Below are positions 1 to 7,855 of a stretch of DNA of 10,704 nucleotides, piece by piece. The first letter of the stretch is position 1. Each line of letters starts with the position of its first letter. Made by a program: the position numbers and the translations under genes. The notes beneath the pieces were generated by a model, which saw only the letters and a program-made list of their open reading frames with translations, ran no database searches and had not been told where the DNA came from. Source of the DNA: Larix sibirica (Eukaryota; Streptophyta; Pinopsida; Pinales; Pinaceae); the NCBI GenBank assembly GCA_004151065.3, contig NWUY0300003950.1, forward strand, positions 68,867 to 79,570. Direction: 5' to 3'.

Positions 1-1
1 T

Positions 2-907
2 TCTTTCTTTGTGAGGTATCCTCAGCTCTTTAGATCTGTTGTGACATAGAATTTCACAATTTCTTCTGCTTTCTTATCTATTTTGGTTAATGGATCCTCA
101 TAGAAAACCTTCATATCCTCAAGAGGTGTTAGGCATGGGGATTCGCTATCACCCTTCCTCTTTGTCCTCATGGCTGAACGTCTGGGTAGAAATTTGAAAA
201 AAATGGTAGCCAAGAATGAGCTGCTAGGGTTGGCGGTCCAGCCCCAAGCCCCTAACCAATCACACCAGCAATTTGTTGATGATACAATGCTCATGGCTCA
301 TGCCTCGGTTCAAGATGCTTGGGTGATAAAAACCGGGTTGGGCATGTTCTCAAGAGCATCGGGCTTGGAATCCAATGAATATAAATCTCAATTTTTCTTC
401 TTTAACACTCCTACAGCTACTCAAGGAAATATTCTTTGAATCCTTGGCTTCCAGAGGAGCTCCATTCCATCTAAATACTCAGGGATCCTCATGTCGGATT
501 TCACGATCTGAAAACTTAATTGGAATGACCTCCTGGACTGGATGAAGCATAAACTCTCCATCTGGGTGTTGAGACCCCTCAACCTAGATAGCCACCTTGT
601 TATAGTTAAGGTAGTTCTTCAAGCTATGCCCATCTACTTGTTCTCGATGTTGGTGGCCCCGAAAGTGATTTTAAAAGAATTGTGATCACTTCAAAGGAAC
701 TTTCTTTGGGGAGGTTCACATGAGAAACAAAATTGGGCCCTAGTAAGTTAGGAATCACTATGTCATCCAAAGTTTCAAGGTGGTATGGGTTTACATGATC
801 CCAAAATTGTGAGCAAGGTTCTCTGAGCGGAAATTTGGTGGTGTTTGGCGACCTATATATCAGAACCCTGGGCCATGCTATGGCATTTTAAATATGGTAA
901 GGGTTAC
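2..907 (+). pseudogene. Reverse transcriptase remnant of LINE-A (motif B to thumb)
   Basis: This is the polymerase part of ORF2, which copies element RNA at the nicked target site. In the frame of position 2 one reads degenerate motif B (SSRGVRHGDSLSPF, where the usual RGxRQGDP has Q to H and P to S) at about 122-163. The typical segment beginning MAERLGR follows at 170. Motif C is FVDD with both catalytic aspartates kept (codons 278-283), then a run of F residues (FFFFNTP). The thumb region follows with LQAMPIYLFS, LQRNFLWGG and GGMGLHDP. In-frame stops lie at 47 (TAG), 101 (TAG), 437, 509, 683 (TGA), 749 (TAG) and 824 (TGA). The frame is lost at about 905-916, next to an A4G5 run, where coding similarity moves to the +2 frame. 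It is clearly a LINE RT and clearly nonfunctional. Confidence 0.92.
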
Positions 908-1400
908 AAAAGGGGGACATCATCCGCTTTTATGAAGACAAGCTAGAATCTCACATTTGATTAGCAGCAAACAAAAATAGACACCTTGTTCGTGCTCACA
1001 ATTTTTGGGAAATTCACAACGGGGAAAAGGCATATTTCTAGCGAGATGCTTGGAAACAGATGCCCACACTGGAGTAGGGATTTGGTACTCTTGATACTAT
1101 TCTTTCATGTCATTCCGACCAAATAATTATTGTTAAATGCTTCTGGAGAGTTACACAGAAGACCCAAGGTTTTAGGGATTGACATCCAATGGCCTGGTGA
1201 AGTGCCTTTTGTACAAAGGATCAAGCCCGAGCTCTGATGGAGGAATTGCAGAACCGACGAATCTACATCCATGAAGGAGTAGACAAACTCAAATGGGGAT
1301 ACCTAGCCAAAGGTATTTTCTCTATTAAGGAATCTTAACTCCTAGAGATGGGAAATTCAGCAGAGGATACTAGCCATCAATGGAAGCAAATATGGGGGGG
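908..1400 (+). pseudogene. RT connection region of LINE-A ORF2
   Basis: This continues ORF2 in a different frame (codons starting at 913). Recognisable pieces are GDIIRFYEDK, NFWEIHNGEKAYF, and around 1237-1335 a stretch running from MEELQNRRIY to KGIFSIKES. The last matches the pre-zinc-finger segment of LINE-B (KGAFTIKEAYD). Stops in this frame are 958 (TGA), 1039 and 1075 (TAG), 1180 and 1198 (TGA) and 1336 (TAA). The frame changes again within a run of seven G at 1394-1400. After it the reading IWPKAETFLWLVVHKW resumes, a typical entry to the zf-RVT domain. No catalytic residues are expected here. Confidence 0.8.
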
Positions 1401-1775
1401 TTATTTGGCCAAAGGCGGAAACCTTCTTATGGTTAGTGGTTCACAAATGGATATTAAGTAGTGAAAACTTAAATATAAGAGGTATTATGGGCCCCACAAA
1501 TTGTTGTATGTGCCTTCAGGAAGACGAAGATATGCACCACCTCTTGGACCAGTGTCGTGTGGCTTCTTCATTGTGGGATAAAGGAGCAAATATTTTTCGT
1601 CAGACCTCTAGAAGCATAGGCCGTCCAGATTTATCCATTGTAGAATGGAAATTCCAAACCTTCCGAAATCCCATTCTCAATCGAATATGGCAGCTCTTCC
1701 CGGGTTTCCTTCTCTAGGAAATCTGGAAGGAATGAAATCAAAGAATATTCTGTGGCAAATCTTTTACAACAAAAG
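1401..1775 (+). pseudogene. zf-RVT zinc-knuckle region of LINE-A ORF2
   Basis: This is the zinc-binding domain found between RT and RNase H in plant LINE proteins, thought to bind RNA or structure the C-terminal part. Counting from the GTG codon at 1436, the likely ligands are Cys23, Cys26, His35 and Cys40 in CCMCLQEDEDMHHLLDQC. All four are present, unlike in LINE-B. It is followed by NRIWQLFPGFLL, a TAG at 1715-1717 where a Trp is usual before EIWKE, and a TGA at 1733 where Arg is usual. The frame is then lost at a run of eight T (1776-1783). The reading frame is the same as the RT part at the window start. Confidence 0.85.
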
Positions 1776-1783
1776 TTTTTTTT

Positions 1784-2507
1784 GGAAAAGCTACTCTGGA
1801 CTATTTAGGAATCTCTAACCCTCACTCTATGGACAAAACAAGATCTACAGGTGAATGATACGGAGAAGAGGATCCTCCACTTTAAGGGTATCCTCAATAT
1901 CCCACAATGTATCAAGGGCCCTTACAGGAATTCCTCACATGTGTCAAGCCCAGATTGGTGGTACAAGCCTCTCGATAGTTTCTATAAGATTAACTTTGAC
2001 GGGGAATCCAATGGCAACCCGGGGACAGGAGGTTTTTGCGGGGCCTTTCGAAAGAGCGTAGGTGAGGTTCTAACAGTCTTCTCTGGTTTTATTGGGATAG
2101 AAACTAATAATGGGGAAGAAGTGGAAGGGAACCTTCATGGGCTGGAGATTGTGAAGGCTCAAGAGTTTTTTCCATTGATAGTGAAAGGAGACTAAGAAGT
2201 CACCCTCCGAATGGTGATGCACCTTTTGAATGGTAAACCAGTATCTAAAGTGTCCTCCCATTGGAGACTTGAATCTCGTATGGAAAAGGTAACAGATAAC
2301 ATTCGGGAAGTGCAAGGCTTGCCCTTTCATCACATTCACCGAAAAGGAAACAAATTGGCGGATTTATTTTCCAACCTAGGGGCAACTCAATGCATTAACC
2401 TTCATATTGGTGTTGTTTCTTTCCTGGAGGACCCAACTTGGACTGATCAGAGTCAACCCATTGTGCAACAAGACATTAATAACCCAGATGCGACTGATCT
2501 CACATGA
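1784..2507 (+). pseudogene. RNase H domain and ORF2 C-terminus of LINE-A
   Basis: This is the RNase H domain carried by many plant L1 elements, which removes RNA from RNA-DNA hybrids. Counting from 1851, the four acidic catalytic positions can all be seen: Asp50 in NFDG, Glu90 in NNGEEVEG, Asp114 in VKGD, and the Asp of NKLAD (codon 2361-2363). A TAA at 2193-2195 sits directly after the third acidic residue, where Ser is usual, and a TAG lies at 1806. Otherwise the frame is continuous from about 1785 to TGA 2505-2507. The 43 residues after the domain align with the 45-residue tail of LINE-B (L-[ED]-D-x-T-x-x-D in both). The final TGA therefore looks like the original end of ORF2. Confidence 0.9.
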
Positions 2508-3454
2508 CAAGTGGCAGGGGTTCAGTTACATGGAGGGAATCCTTCCCTCACTCGCATCGATTAATTATGTTCTCTGGTGCTATTGCAAGACCCAGGCTTA
2601 TGATGATGGAGTGTTTAGTGCAAGGATAGGTGATGACGATGGGTGTAGTGTATTATCTATGGTATGACACTCAAGCTGAGCAGTGGGAAATTATGGAAGA
2701 ATTCGGTGTCTCTGCCTTCGGGCATGCGAGTTGGGAAAATTTCGATGTTTGTTCCTGTCATGATTTTATGATGAAATCTACTCCTCCACAATGCATTTTG
2801 AGCAACGACAATGTGGATTGGGGTGGCATAAAATGAGCCTTGGTGAGGGTGGAAATTTTGCTTGACTGTGTTCGTGGGTCCATTGCAGAGTGTTATGAGT
2901 GGAAGTGATTTCAGTTGACAATGGTGTGTAGAGGTTGAAGGTTGAGGGGTGCAATCAAAGAGAGGAAGAGGAAGGCTAATATGCATGCCTTTCTTGAGCA
3001 AAGGCAGGAAACAGATGTAGCTTTTCTTTATGAGGATCACATCCTTGTGGACATTCAGGCAGAAATTGTAGATGTGGAGCGTGTTATTTGGGAGGATGTT
3101 GAGGTGGGGGTGGAAAAAATGGACATGGAGGTGCTGGTGGATTCGGTCCAGGACACTAGTATGACCCAGGGTTTCCTTTCGCAGTATGAAAGAACAGAGG
3201 AATTATACTCAATGTTGAAGAAATTTTTAGCCTGTATCTTGATGGAAAAGAGGGAGAAAGAGGTTGCAAATGAAGAGCCTGACAAGTTATGGAAAGAAAA
3301 TTACTATGATACTCGTATGATGCATAAGAAGGTGGACTTGATTGCACTTAAGTTGGGGATTTTGTTAGCTCCACCATCGGTGGCAAGGGGCATGGCCACC
3401 CGCGATATGCAATTATCTGTTGGTGGTGGTTCGAACAGTGACCAGGGGACATGA
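2488..3454 (+). pseudogene. Unrecognised post-RNase H module (candidate ORF3) of LINE-A
   Basis: I do not recognise this protein. A reading starts at ATG 2488, overlaps the ORF2 end by 20 bases in the +1 frame, and begins MRLISHDKW. It moves to the frame of 2630 near 2620-2650, gives YYLWYDTQAEQWEIM and a HDF segment near 2760, then TGA at 2834, 2906 and 2936. From 2942 to 3454 it is fully open (170 codons). That part opens with a basic run (KERKRK) and is rich in Glu and Lys, probably helical. Codons 3062-3337 align without gaps to LINE-B 5775-5500, including W-x-D, Y-x-R-T-x-x-L-Y and MH[KQ]K[VI]D. The position just before the 3' UTR in both elements argues that it belongs to the LINE. It could instead be a C-terminal extension of ORF2. 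Another ATG at 2504 overlaps the TGA directly (ATGA). Confidence 0.6.
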
Positions 3455-3829
3455 CTAATGCCAACAGTGACCTCCCAGTGCACCAAAGAGCAGCATGGGC
3501 CATTGGCCCTAGGTCAAACTCAGTAATCATCTTTTTCGTGGTCTGTGATTTTCTTGTTTTGTTATAATGTTTACATTGTTTAGTTTGGAATGGGTTCAAA
3601 TCCATAGTTGGGCTTTTCTGTCATTTGAGAGAATGAAACTGTCTTAAGTTTGAACTATTTTATGCCATGTTTGATCCTTTGGAGCGAGGTCATTGTCTCT
3701 TTTTTGATAAGATAGACATGAAAGTTATAGGATGCCCTTGATCAAATTTGTAGTTCGATGTCTTGTTCATACAGCCTTAGTATGCTCTGTAATTATTATG
3801 CTGTAATATAATGGACTTTTCTTACTTAC
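3455..3829 (+). other. 3' UTR of LINE-A
   Basis: This is about 375 bases of T-rich sequence between the last coding stop (3452-3454) and the A-run. It shares AGTTTGG[A/G]ATGGG (3582-3594) and the terminal TTCTT[A/G]CTTACA (3819-3830, which includes the first base of the A-run) with the 3' UTR of LINE-B. No tandem repeats or reading frames of note are seen. Confidence 0.7.
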
Positions 3830-3836
3830 AAAAAAA
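3830..3836 (+). repeat. Poly-A tail end of LINE-A
   Basis: Seven A follow CTTAC and end the similarity to the LINE. L1-type insertions end in such runs because reverse transcription starts on the poly-A. The next bases (CCACCTCAAT) are taken as flanking DNA. Confidence 0.7.
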
Positions 3837-5016
3837 CCACCTCAATAAGATCTTGAGTATTGAATATAATCGAACAAACCATGGGAGATGGATATGCAAA
3901 AGAGAAATGGAAATGTTGTGCGTAAGCTCCCTAAAAGGCCCAAAACTAAAATAAAATGTCGAAGGTTTAGTTATTTCCAAATTTTTATTACATTATTGTT
4001 GTTAAACAAAAATTGACTTTATGGTGGTTTGCACAAATTCTCTCAAGGTTGGAAATGCCAATCTGCCACAAAACCTAGAGGGTTGTTAGTATTTTTTTTA
4101 TTTTTTTTAATAGTTGAATCCTTTGAAGCATGAATGGTGTAATAGTGACTCCCTGATAAGTATTATAAATCAAGTGGTGGAGATTTAATTGATCCTTGTG
4201 TCTATGTTTGTCTCTTTGAATTTTTGTCTGCGTGTCTATGAACTAAAGTTGTGTACTATGAGTTTTGACCCCAAATTACAGTCTGCTTTATGTTGCATGA
4301 TTGATCCTCAATATGAAAGGTATAATGAAAATTTGAAATGTAAGGTATTCCTAAAATTGCACATTGGTAACATTGACGAGTGGTTTATTGAAGATTAAAT
4401 GATTTGCAAACAATCACATTTGATTATAAATACAATTTATATTGGTAAAAAAAATGACATAGAGTAAAAAAGTTAGTATACTTCTAAATGATTATATTGG
4501 CCCATTTGAAAATTATTAAATTATTGAAAAATAGTAAATTATTGTTTCAAAGAAAGTTAACATTGTTTATTTAAAAAAAAAAAGTTTTCAATGTGGAATC
4601 ACGTTGTCCTTTGGAGAATAGAGAAGAGGAAAAGAGTATATCGCATCCCTCATCAAGAATGGTAGTTTTACTTGAATTCACACTAAGAAGAATGAAGGTA
4701 ATTCACAAATTCTGATAAGGAATTTGTATGACCATACTGTGCGTTTATTCGACATTGTGTCGTGATTTTTAGGCCCAAAATGCCTCTTTGTTATGCCTTC
4801 CATGGAACACATGACTAGTGCCATCTTTACGAGTCCACATTGCACATTGCACTCTCTCTTTGACTCAAGATTTTGTTAATCATTGATCATCAATGATGTG
4901 TCATAATAACGTAACCCAAAACATCCATTGAATGAGGAATCTTGTTTTTCCTAAAAATACCTTTGTGGGTTTGTAGCTTGAAACACTTTTGAGAATGCAT
5001 CTCCCAATCAAATCTA
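3837..5016. other. AT-rich spacer between the two LINE tails, no gene supported
   Basis: These 1180 bases separate the two poly-A ends. They contain A and T runs (an A11 at 4572-4582, T-runs near 4090-4110), short AT repeats around 4505-4545 with AAATTATT units, and a small inverted repeat at 4879-4897. One 69-codon open frame at 4189-4398 resembles nothing I know, and the base composition gives no support for coding. No tRNA, LTR or transposase remnant is seen. It is probably the older genomic DNA into which one or both LINEs inserted. Confidence 0.6.
4879..4897. repeat. Short perfect inverted repeat
   Basis: Arms ATCATTGA and TCAATGAT are separated by TCA. It has no T-run after it and no gene next to it, so it is most likely chance in AT-rich DNA. 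Confidence 0.5.
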
Positions 5017-5026
5017 TTTTTTTTTT
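5017..5026 (-). repeat. Poly-A tail of LINE-B
   Basis: Ten T on the + strand (poly-A on the minus strand) directly follow the minus-strand CTTAC that also precedes the LINE-A tail. This fixes the 3' end of LINE-B. The flank beyond reads TAGATTTGATT on the minus strand. Confidence 0.75.
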
Positions 5027-5358
5027 GTAAGCAAGAATATTTCTTATACTATATATAAAGAGAGTTTACAACTGATCAAAATTGGCCCATAGCAAACTGG
5101 CCATCTTTCCCTTTGATCCCTCTACCCTCAGACCTCTTGACTCACCAAAAAGAGTCCCATCCCAAACTTGGAATCCCGCTGTTTAAATCACAGAATTACA
5201 AAAATAGATATCCCTTACATAAATGCCGAGCTTACTTTCGATACAAGCCATGATAACAGAACTATCCAAAAACATGGAAACTAACAATACTACTTCTATT
5301 ATGTATCCCCATAACCCAGTGCATAAGACAGACCTAAATACAACACGACCCATACCCA
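5027..5358 (-). other. 3' UTR of LINE-B
   Basis: This is about 330 bases between the TAG at 5359-5361 and the poly-A. It shares AGTTTGGGATGGG (minus strand, 5168-5156) and the terminal TTCTTGCTTACA (5037-5026, which includes the first base of the A-run) with LINE-A. The rest has diverged beyond reading by eye. Confidence 0.65.
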
Positions 5359-6342
5359 CTAACCCTTAGAGAAGAATATAAGGTATGTCAGGAAAATGTC
5401 CCTATTGACCACCAAAGGATTATCCACCCCTGCGGGAGGGACCCCCATTGAAGCCGAAGGCGTAGTTGGACGTCGGATGTCAAGTGTGGACATAACTGCA
5501 TCAATTTTCTAGTGCATCTCTGTGGTTTCGGCATGATGCTCTTTCGAGCATTGAACTGGAGTTTCCTCGCCTTCCTATTTCTTTATTCTCTCCCACATGA
5601 CATGCCCCATCAGGTTCTTCATTACCCAGTAGAGCGCCATTGTCCGCTTGTAGAGGCTTAGTCGCACAACATTGTTGACGGGTTCCATGACCCAGTCCTC
5701 CATATTCTGGCTCTCCTTATGTAGGGTGTCCTCGTCTAGGTCTCTCCAGAGCCTTCGTTCAATTTCCTTCAGCTCCCACTAGACTATCAACGGCATGCCG
5801 AGTTCAAACATGACCACCTCCCGCGAGTAACCCTTTGAATTTCCCCCTGGGGAATTTTCTGTGCATTTTGCCTCATTCTCTGGCGTTTCACCATACTCTC
5901 ACCATCCCTAACTCTCTTGTTGTCGGCATCACCCTCCCTACGAAAATCATGCTCTAGAAAGCAAGATGATGATCTCTAGTTGCATGCAGGATAGAACCTT
6001 GCTCTCACGATACCTGTAGTCATGTTTCTACCAGATATATAGGAGGTTACCATTTTGGGCCGTGATTTTCCTGGCACAAACACTAAAGACTTGGTCGTGG
6101 TTTGTAATCCTTTGGAGATATGCTTCACACTAGATGAAGGATCCGCCAACCTTGAAACTCATCACATCATCAGCTGCCTGACTCCTTGAAATGAATGCGA
6201 TTAGGTCGAATTTATTTGTAGTTAATGTCCTTGTTCCTTCCTTCGTTCTTCCCCACCTGTCATATATCCAAGGTAGCTACATTTCTTGTGCTTCACGTGG
6301 CCATATATTGGACCACTTATTGTCCTTGCTCACTGACTTCAT
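5359..6342 (-). pseudogene. Unrecognised post-RNase H module (candidate ORF3) of LINE-B
   Basis: This is the counterpart of 2488-3454. The ATG at 6342-6340 begins MKSVSKDNKW and overlaps the RNase H frame end (TAA 6319-6317) by 26 bases, in the same +1 relation as in LINE-A. This frame runs to about 6010 through KVGGSFI and HDQVFSVCARKI to NGNLLYIW. It shifts by one to about 5830 (HDF, then a basic RVRDGESMVKRQRMRQ stretch). It then returns to the first frame for the 92-codon shared block at 5775-5500, and ends with PPAGVDNP and a TAG at 5359-5361. I count seven premature stops, all TAG, in contexts where Gln (CAG) or Trp is plausible. No known domain is recognised. It looks helical and charged in its second half. 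A nucleic-acid-binding or coat role is only a guess. Confidence 0.6.
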
Positions 6343-6900
6343 TATTTTGCGACATGTCAAGTATCATGATAGTCGCACACCTATCTTTGGACGTCATGTC
6401 ATCTAATTCTTCCCACGCGCTTGCATTGACAGAGCGGCGGGTTTTAGTTCTGATGTTGGCCAGTATGTCTTCCAATTTATTGCCATTTAGCCTGATGTGG
6501 TTAAAGGATACCACCATCATGGGACACAGTAATTCTGCTAGATTTTCCAGATAGCTTTCTAGTCTCCAGGTAGATGCCACCTTGGTGCTAGGGGTCCCAT
6601 TATGAATCTGCATGGCCATGTCTAAGACAACTTGCGAATCACCTTCAATAATGAGGGGGGTCTAGCTGTTTCTAAGGGAAAACTATATGCCATGTATCAT
6701 TCCTTCGACTTCAGCTGCATTATTTGATTCAACACCAATGAATCCTATATTGTACCCTTGTAATTCACCATTGTGGTTTCTCACTATACTACCGAACCCC
6801 GCTAGCCCGTGATTCCCTTTAGAAGCCCCGTTGAAATTTAGTTTGTAAATTCCAACAGGGGGAGGAGACCGATGATCAGGGATTGAAGCCATTGATGTGG
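6317..6900 (-). pseudogene. RNase H domain and ORF2 C-terminus of LINE-B
   Basis: The same RNase H domain as in LINE-A. From 6892 the protein reads MASIPDHRSPPPVGIYKLNF, and the first catalytic Asp is replaced by Asn (residue 21, codon 6832-6830, in NFNG). The Glu in NNAAEVEG (residue 61), the Asp in EGDS (codon 6640-6638) and the Asp in NKLED are kept. TAG codons at 6685-6683 and 6664-6662 interrupt it between the second and third catalytic positions. The last Asp is 51 residues after MAMQIHNG, exactly as in LINE-A. The frame ends at TAA 6319-6317, after a tail that aligns with that of LINE-A. The Asp to Asn change should abolish activity in this family. Confidence 0.9.
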
Positions 6901-7465
6901 CCCAAGAAGGGCAACCAAAACAATGTAAAGCACCATCAATCCCCTAGGCCTTCAGGATGTTGGATTCAGCTTCATTTGCCTCCCTGTATGTCCTATCCCA
7001 TGCCTACATTCTGACGGTTTCCAACATCTTGTTCTTTATATCTCTCTAGACTACTTCTTCATAGCCATACTTTCCTTGAAACGTTCTGGAATTGTGTTCA
7101 CACCAAATCTCCTATACCATGAAGTTTGAGAAAAATTGCCAAAGACGATTGAACATGGGGTTATGGAAAGGGTCTTCTGTCCACAAGCTTAGTTTCAGGT
7201 TTGGATATCCTTTGTTCTTTTCGGTTCTCCTGAAAGAAACGTCACCACAATCCCATATATTTGCAGCGAAAGGGAAAGAGTCCAGGAGGTGGCTCAACGT
7301 TTCTTCATCATTGGTGCACATACAGCATCAGTAAGGACCCTGCATTCCTCTTTTCATAATATTATCGCCAGTTAGGACTCGTCGTCTCATTATTAACCAT
7401 ACAAAGGTAGATATATTAGGCCATAGTTTAGAGTCCCATAAGTTCTTCCATTTTTTCTCTGGTTG
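6901..7465 (-). pseudogene. zf-RVT zinc-knuckle and linker of LINE-B ORF2
   Basis: In the same frame as the RT there is WPNISTFVWLIMRRRVLTGD, then CCMCTNDEETLSHLLDSF. The first two Cys and the His are kept, but the fourth ligand (Cys in LINE-A) is Phe, so the knuckle is broken. TGA at 7330-7328 directly precedes CCMC. TAG at 7114-7112 stands at exactly the place where LINE-A also has TAG, before EIW. Further TAG codons lie at 7048, 7006 and 6946 in the linker to RNase H. No frameshift is needed anywhere in this part. Confidence 0.85.
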
Positions 7466-7855
7466 TTAATTGTTGAATCCCATACATATGTCATATGCTT
7501 CTTTAATGGTAAATGCACCTTTGGTTTTGAACCCCCAGCGGGGTTTGTCCTCCCTAGCATGGAACCGAATTTTCCTATCATGGAGAGCTTCCACTAGTGC
7601 ATATGTTTCAACCCTTGTTCCATATTGTTCCCACCAATCCTTGGGATCCCAAACCCTGTAGTCTAAATGGGCATCTAAATTCTCCCACAAGTCTTTCACC
7701 CATGATTTACCTTATTCTATGCAGGCTTGCTTAAGCTGCGAGGCCTCCAAACTCTGAGCCAAAGGAGGAATTTGTTTCTAAGAATCCTCCCAGAATAAGG
7801 CACATTCACCATTCCGAACTTCCCAGAAGTTGTTTGCCTGAACTAGGATTCTCCC
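7466..7855 (-). pseudogene. RT connection region of LINE-B ORF2
   Basis: This runs in frame with RT and carries NNFWEVRNGECALFWED and, from 7699, the open segment MKDLWENLDAHLDYRVW through ALVEALHDRKIRFHARED to KGAFTIKEAYD. It is the counterpart of 908-1400 in LINE-A but kept in a single frame. Stops are 7780-7778 (TAG, where LINE-A has Trp), 7714-7712 (TAA) and 7468-7466 (TAA). It has no catalytic role; it is included as the bridge between the RT thumb and the zinc-knuckle. Confidence 0.85.

Larger units (their letters stand above)
1..3836 (+). mobile_element. LINE-A: decayed plant L1-type non-LTR retrotransposon, 5' part outside window
   Basis: The order of remains is that of a plant L1-type LINE with an RNase H domain: RT motif B and motif C (FVDD), thumb and connection, zf-RVT knuckle, RNase H, an extra coding module, 3' UTR and a terminal A-run at 3830-3836. 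No LTR is visible. The left window edge cuts it inside RT, between motifs A and B, so endonuclease and ORF1 are not seen. ORF2 is split over three frames and carries about 17 premature stops (roughly 8 TGA, 7 TAG, 2 TAA), so it cannot be autonomous. The target-site duplication cannot be tested because the 5' end is missing. The family call is firm; the subfamily is unknown. Confidence 0.93.

Noticed and set aside
1855-2061. 68-codon + strand open frame over the RNase H start
   Set aside because: It is a shadow frame. The alternative frame carries the NFDG and NNGEEVEG motifs.
2657-3040. 127-codon open frame on the minus strand
   Set aside because: It is antisense to the LINE-A post-RNase H module, which is supported by alignment to LINE-B. 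It is low in complexity (many S, P, L, H) and has no family look.
4189-4398. 69-codon open frame in the spacer
   Set aside because: No similarity, no domain, AT-rich background, and a length expected by chance.
4572-4582. A11 run in the spacer as the tail of a third retroelement
   Set aside because: No LINE or SINE sequence precedes it on either strand that I can recognise.
6191-6554. Two overlapping + strand open frames of 71 and 109 codons
   Set aside because: They are the reverse of the LINE-B RNase H tail and module, whose reading is supported by motifs and by LINE-A.
7092-7334. 80-codon + strand open frame
   Set aside because: It is antisense to the zf-RVT region of LINE-B.
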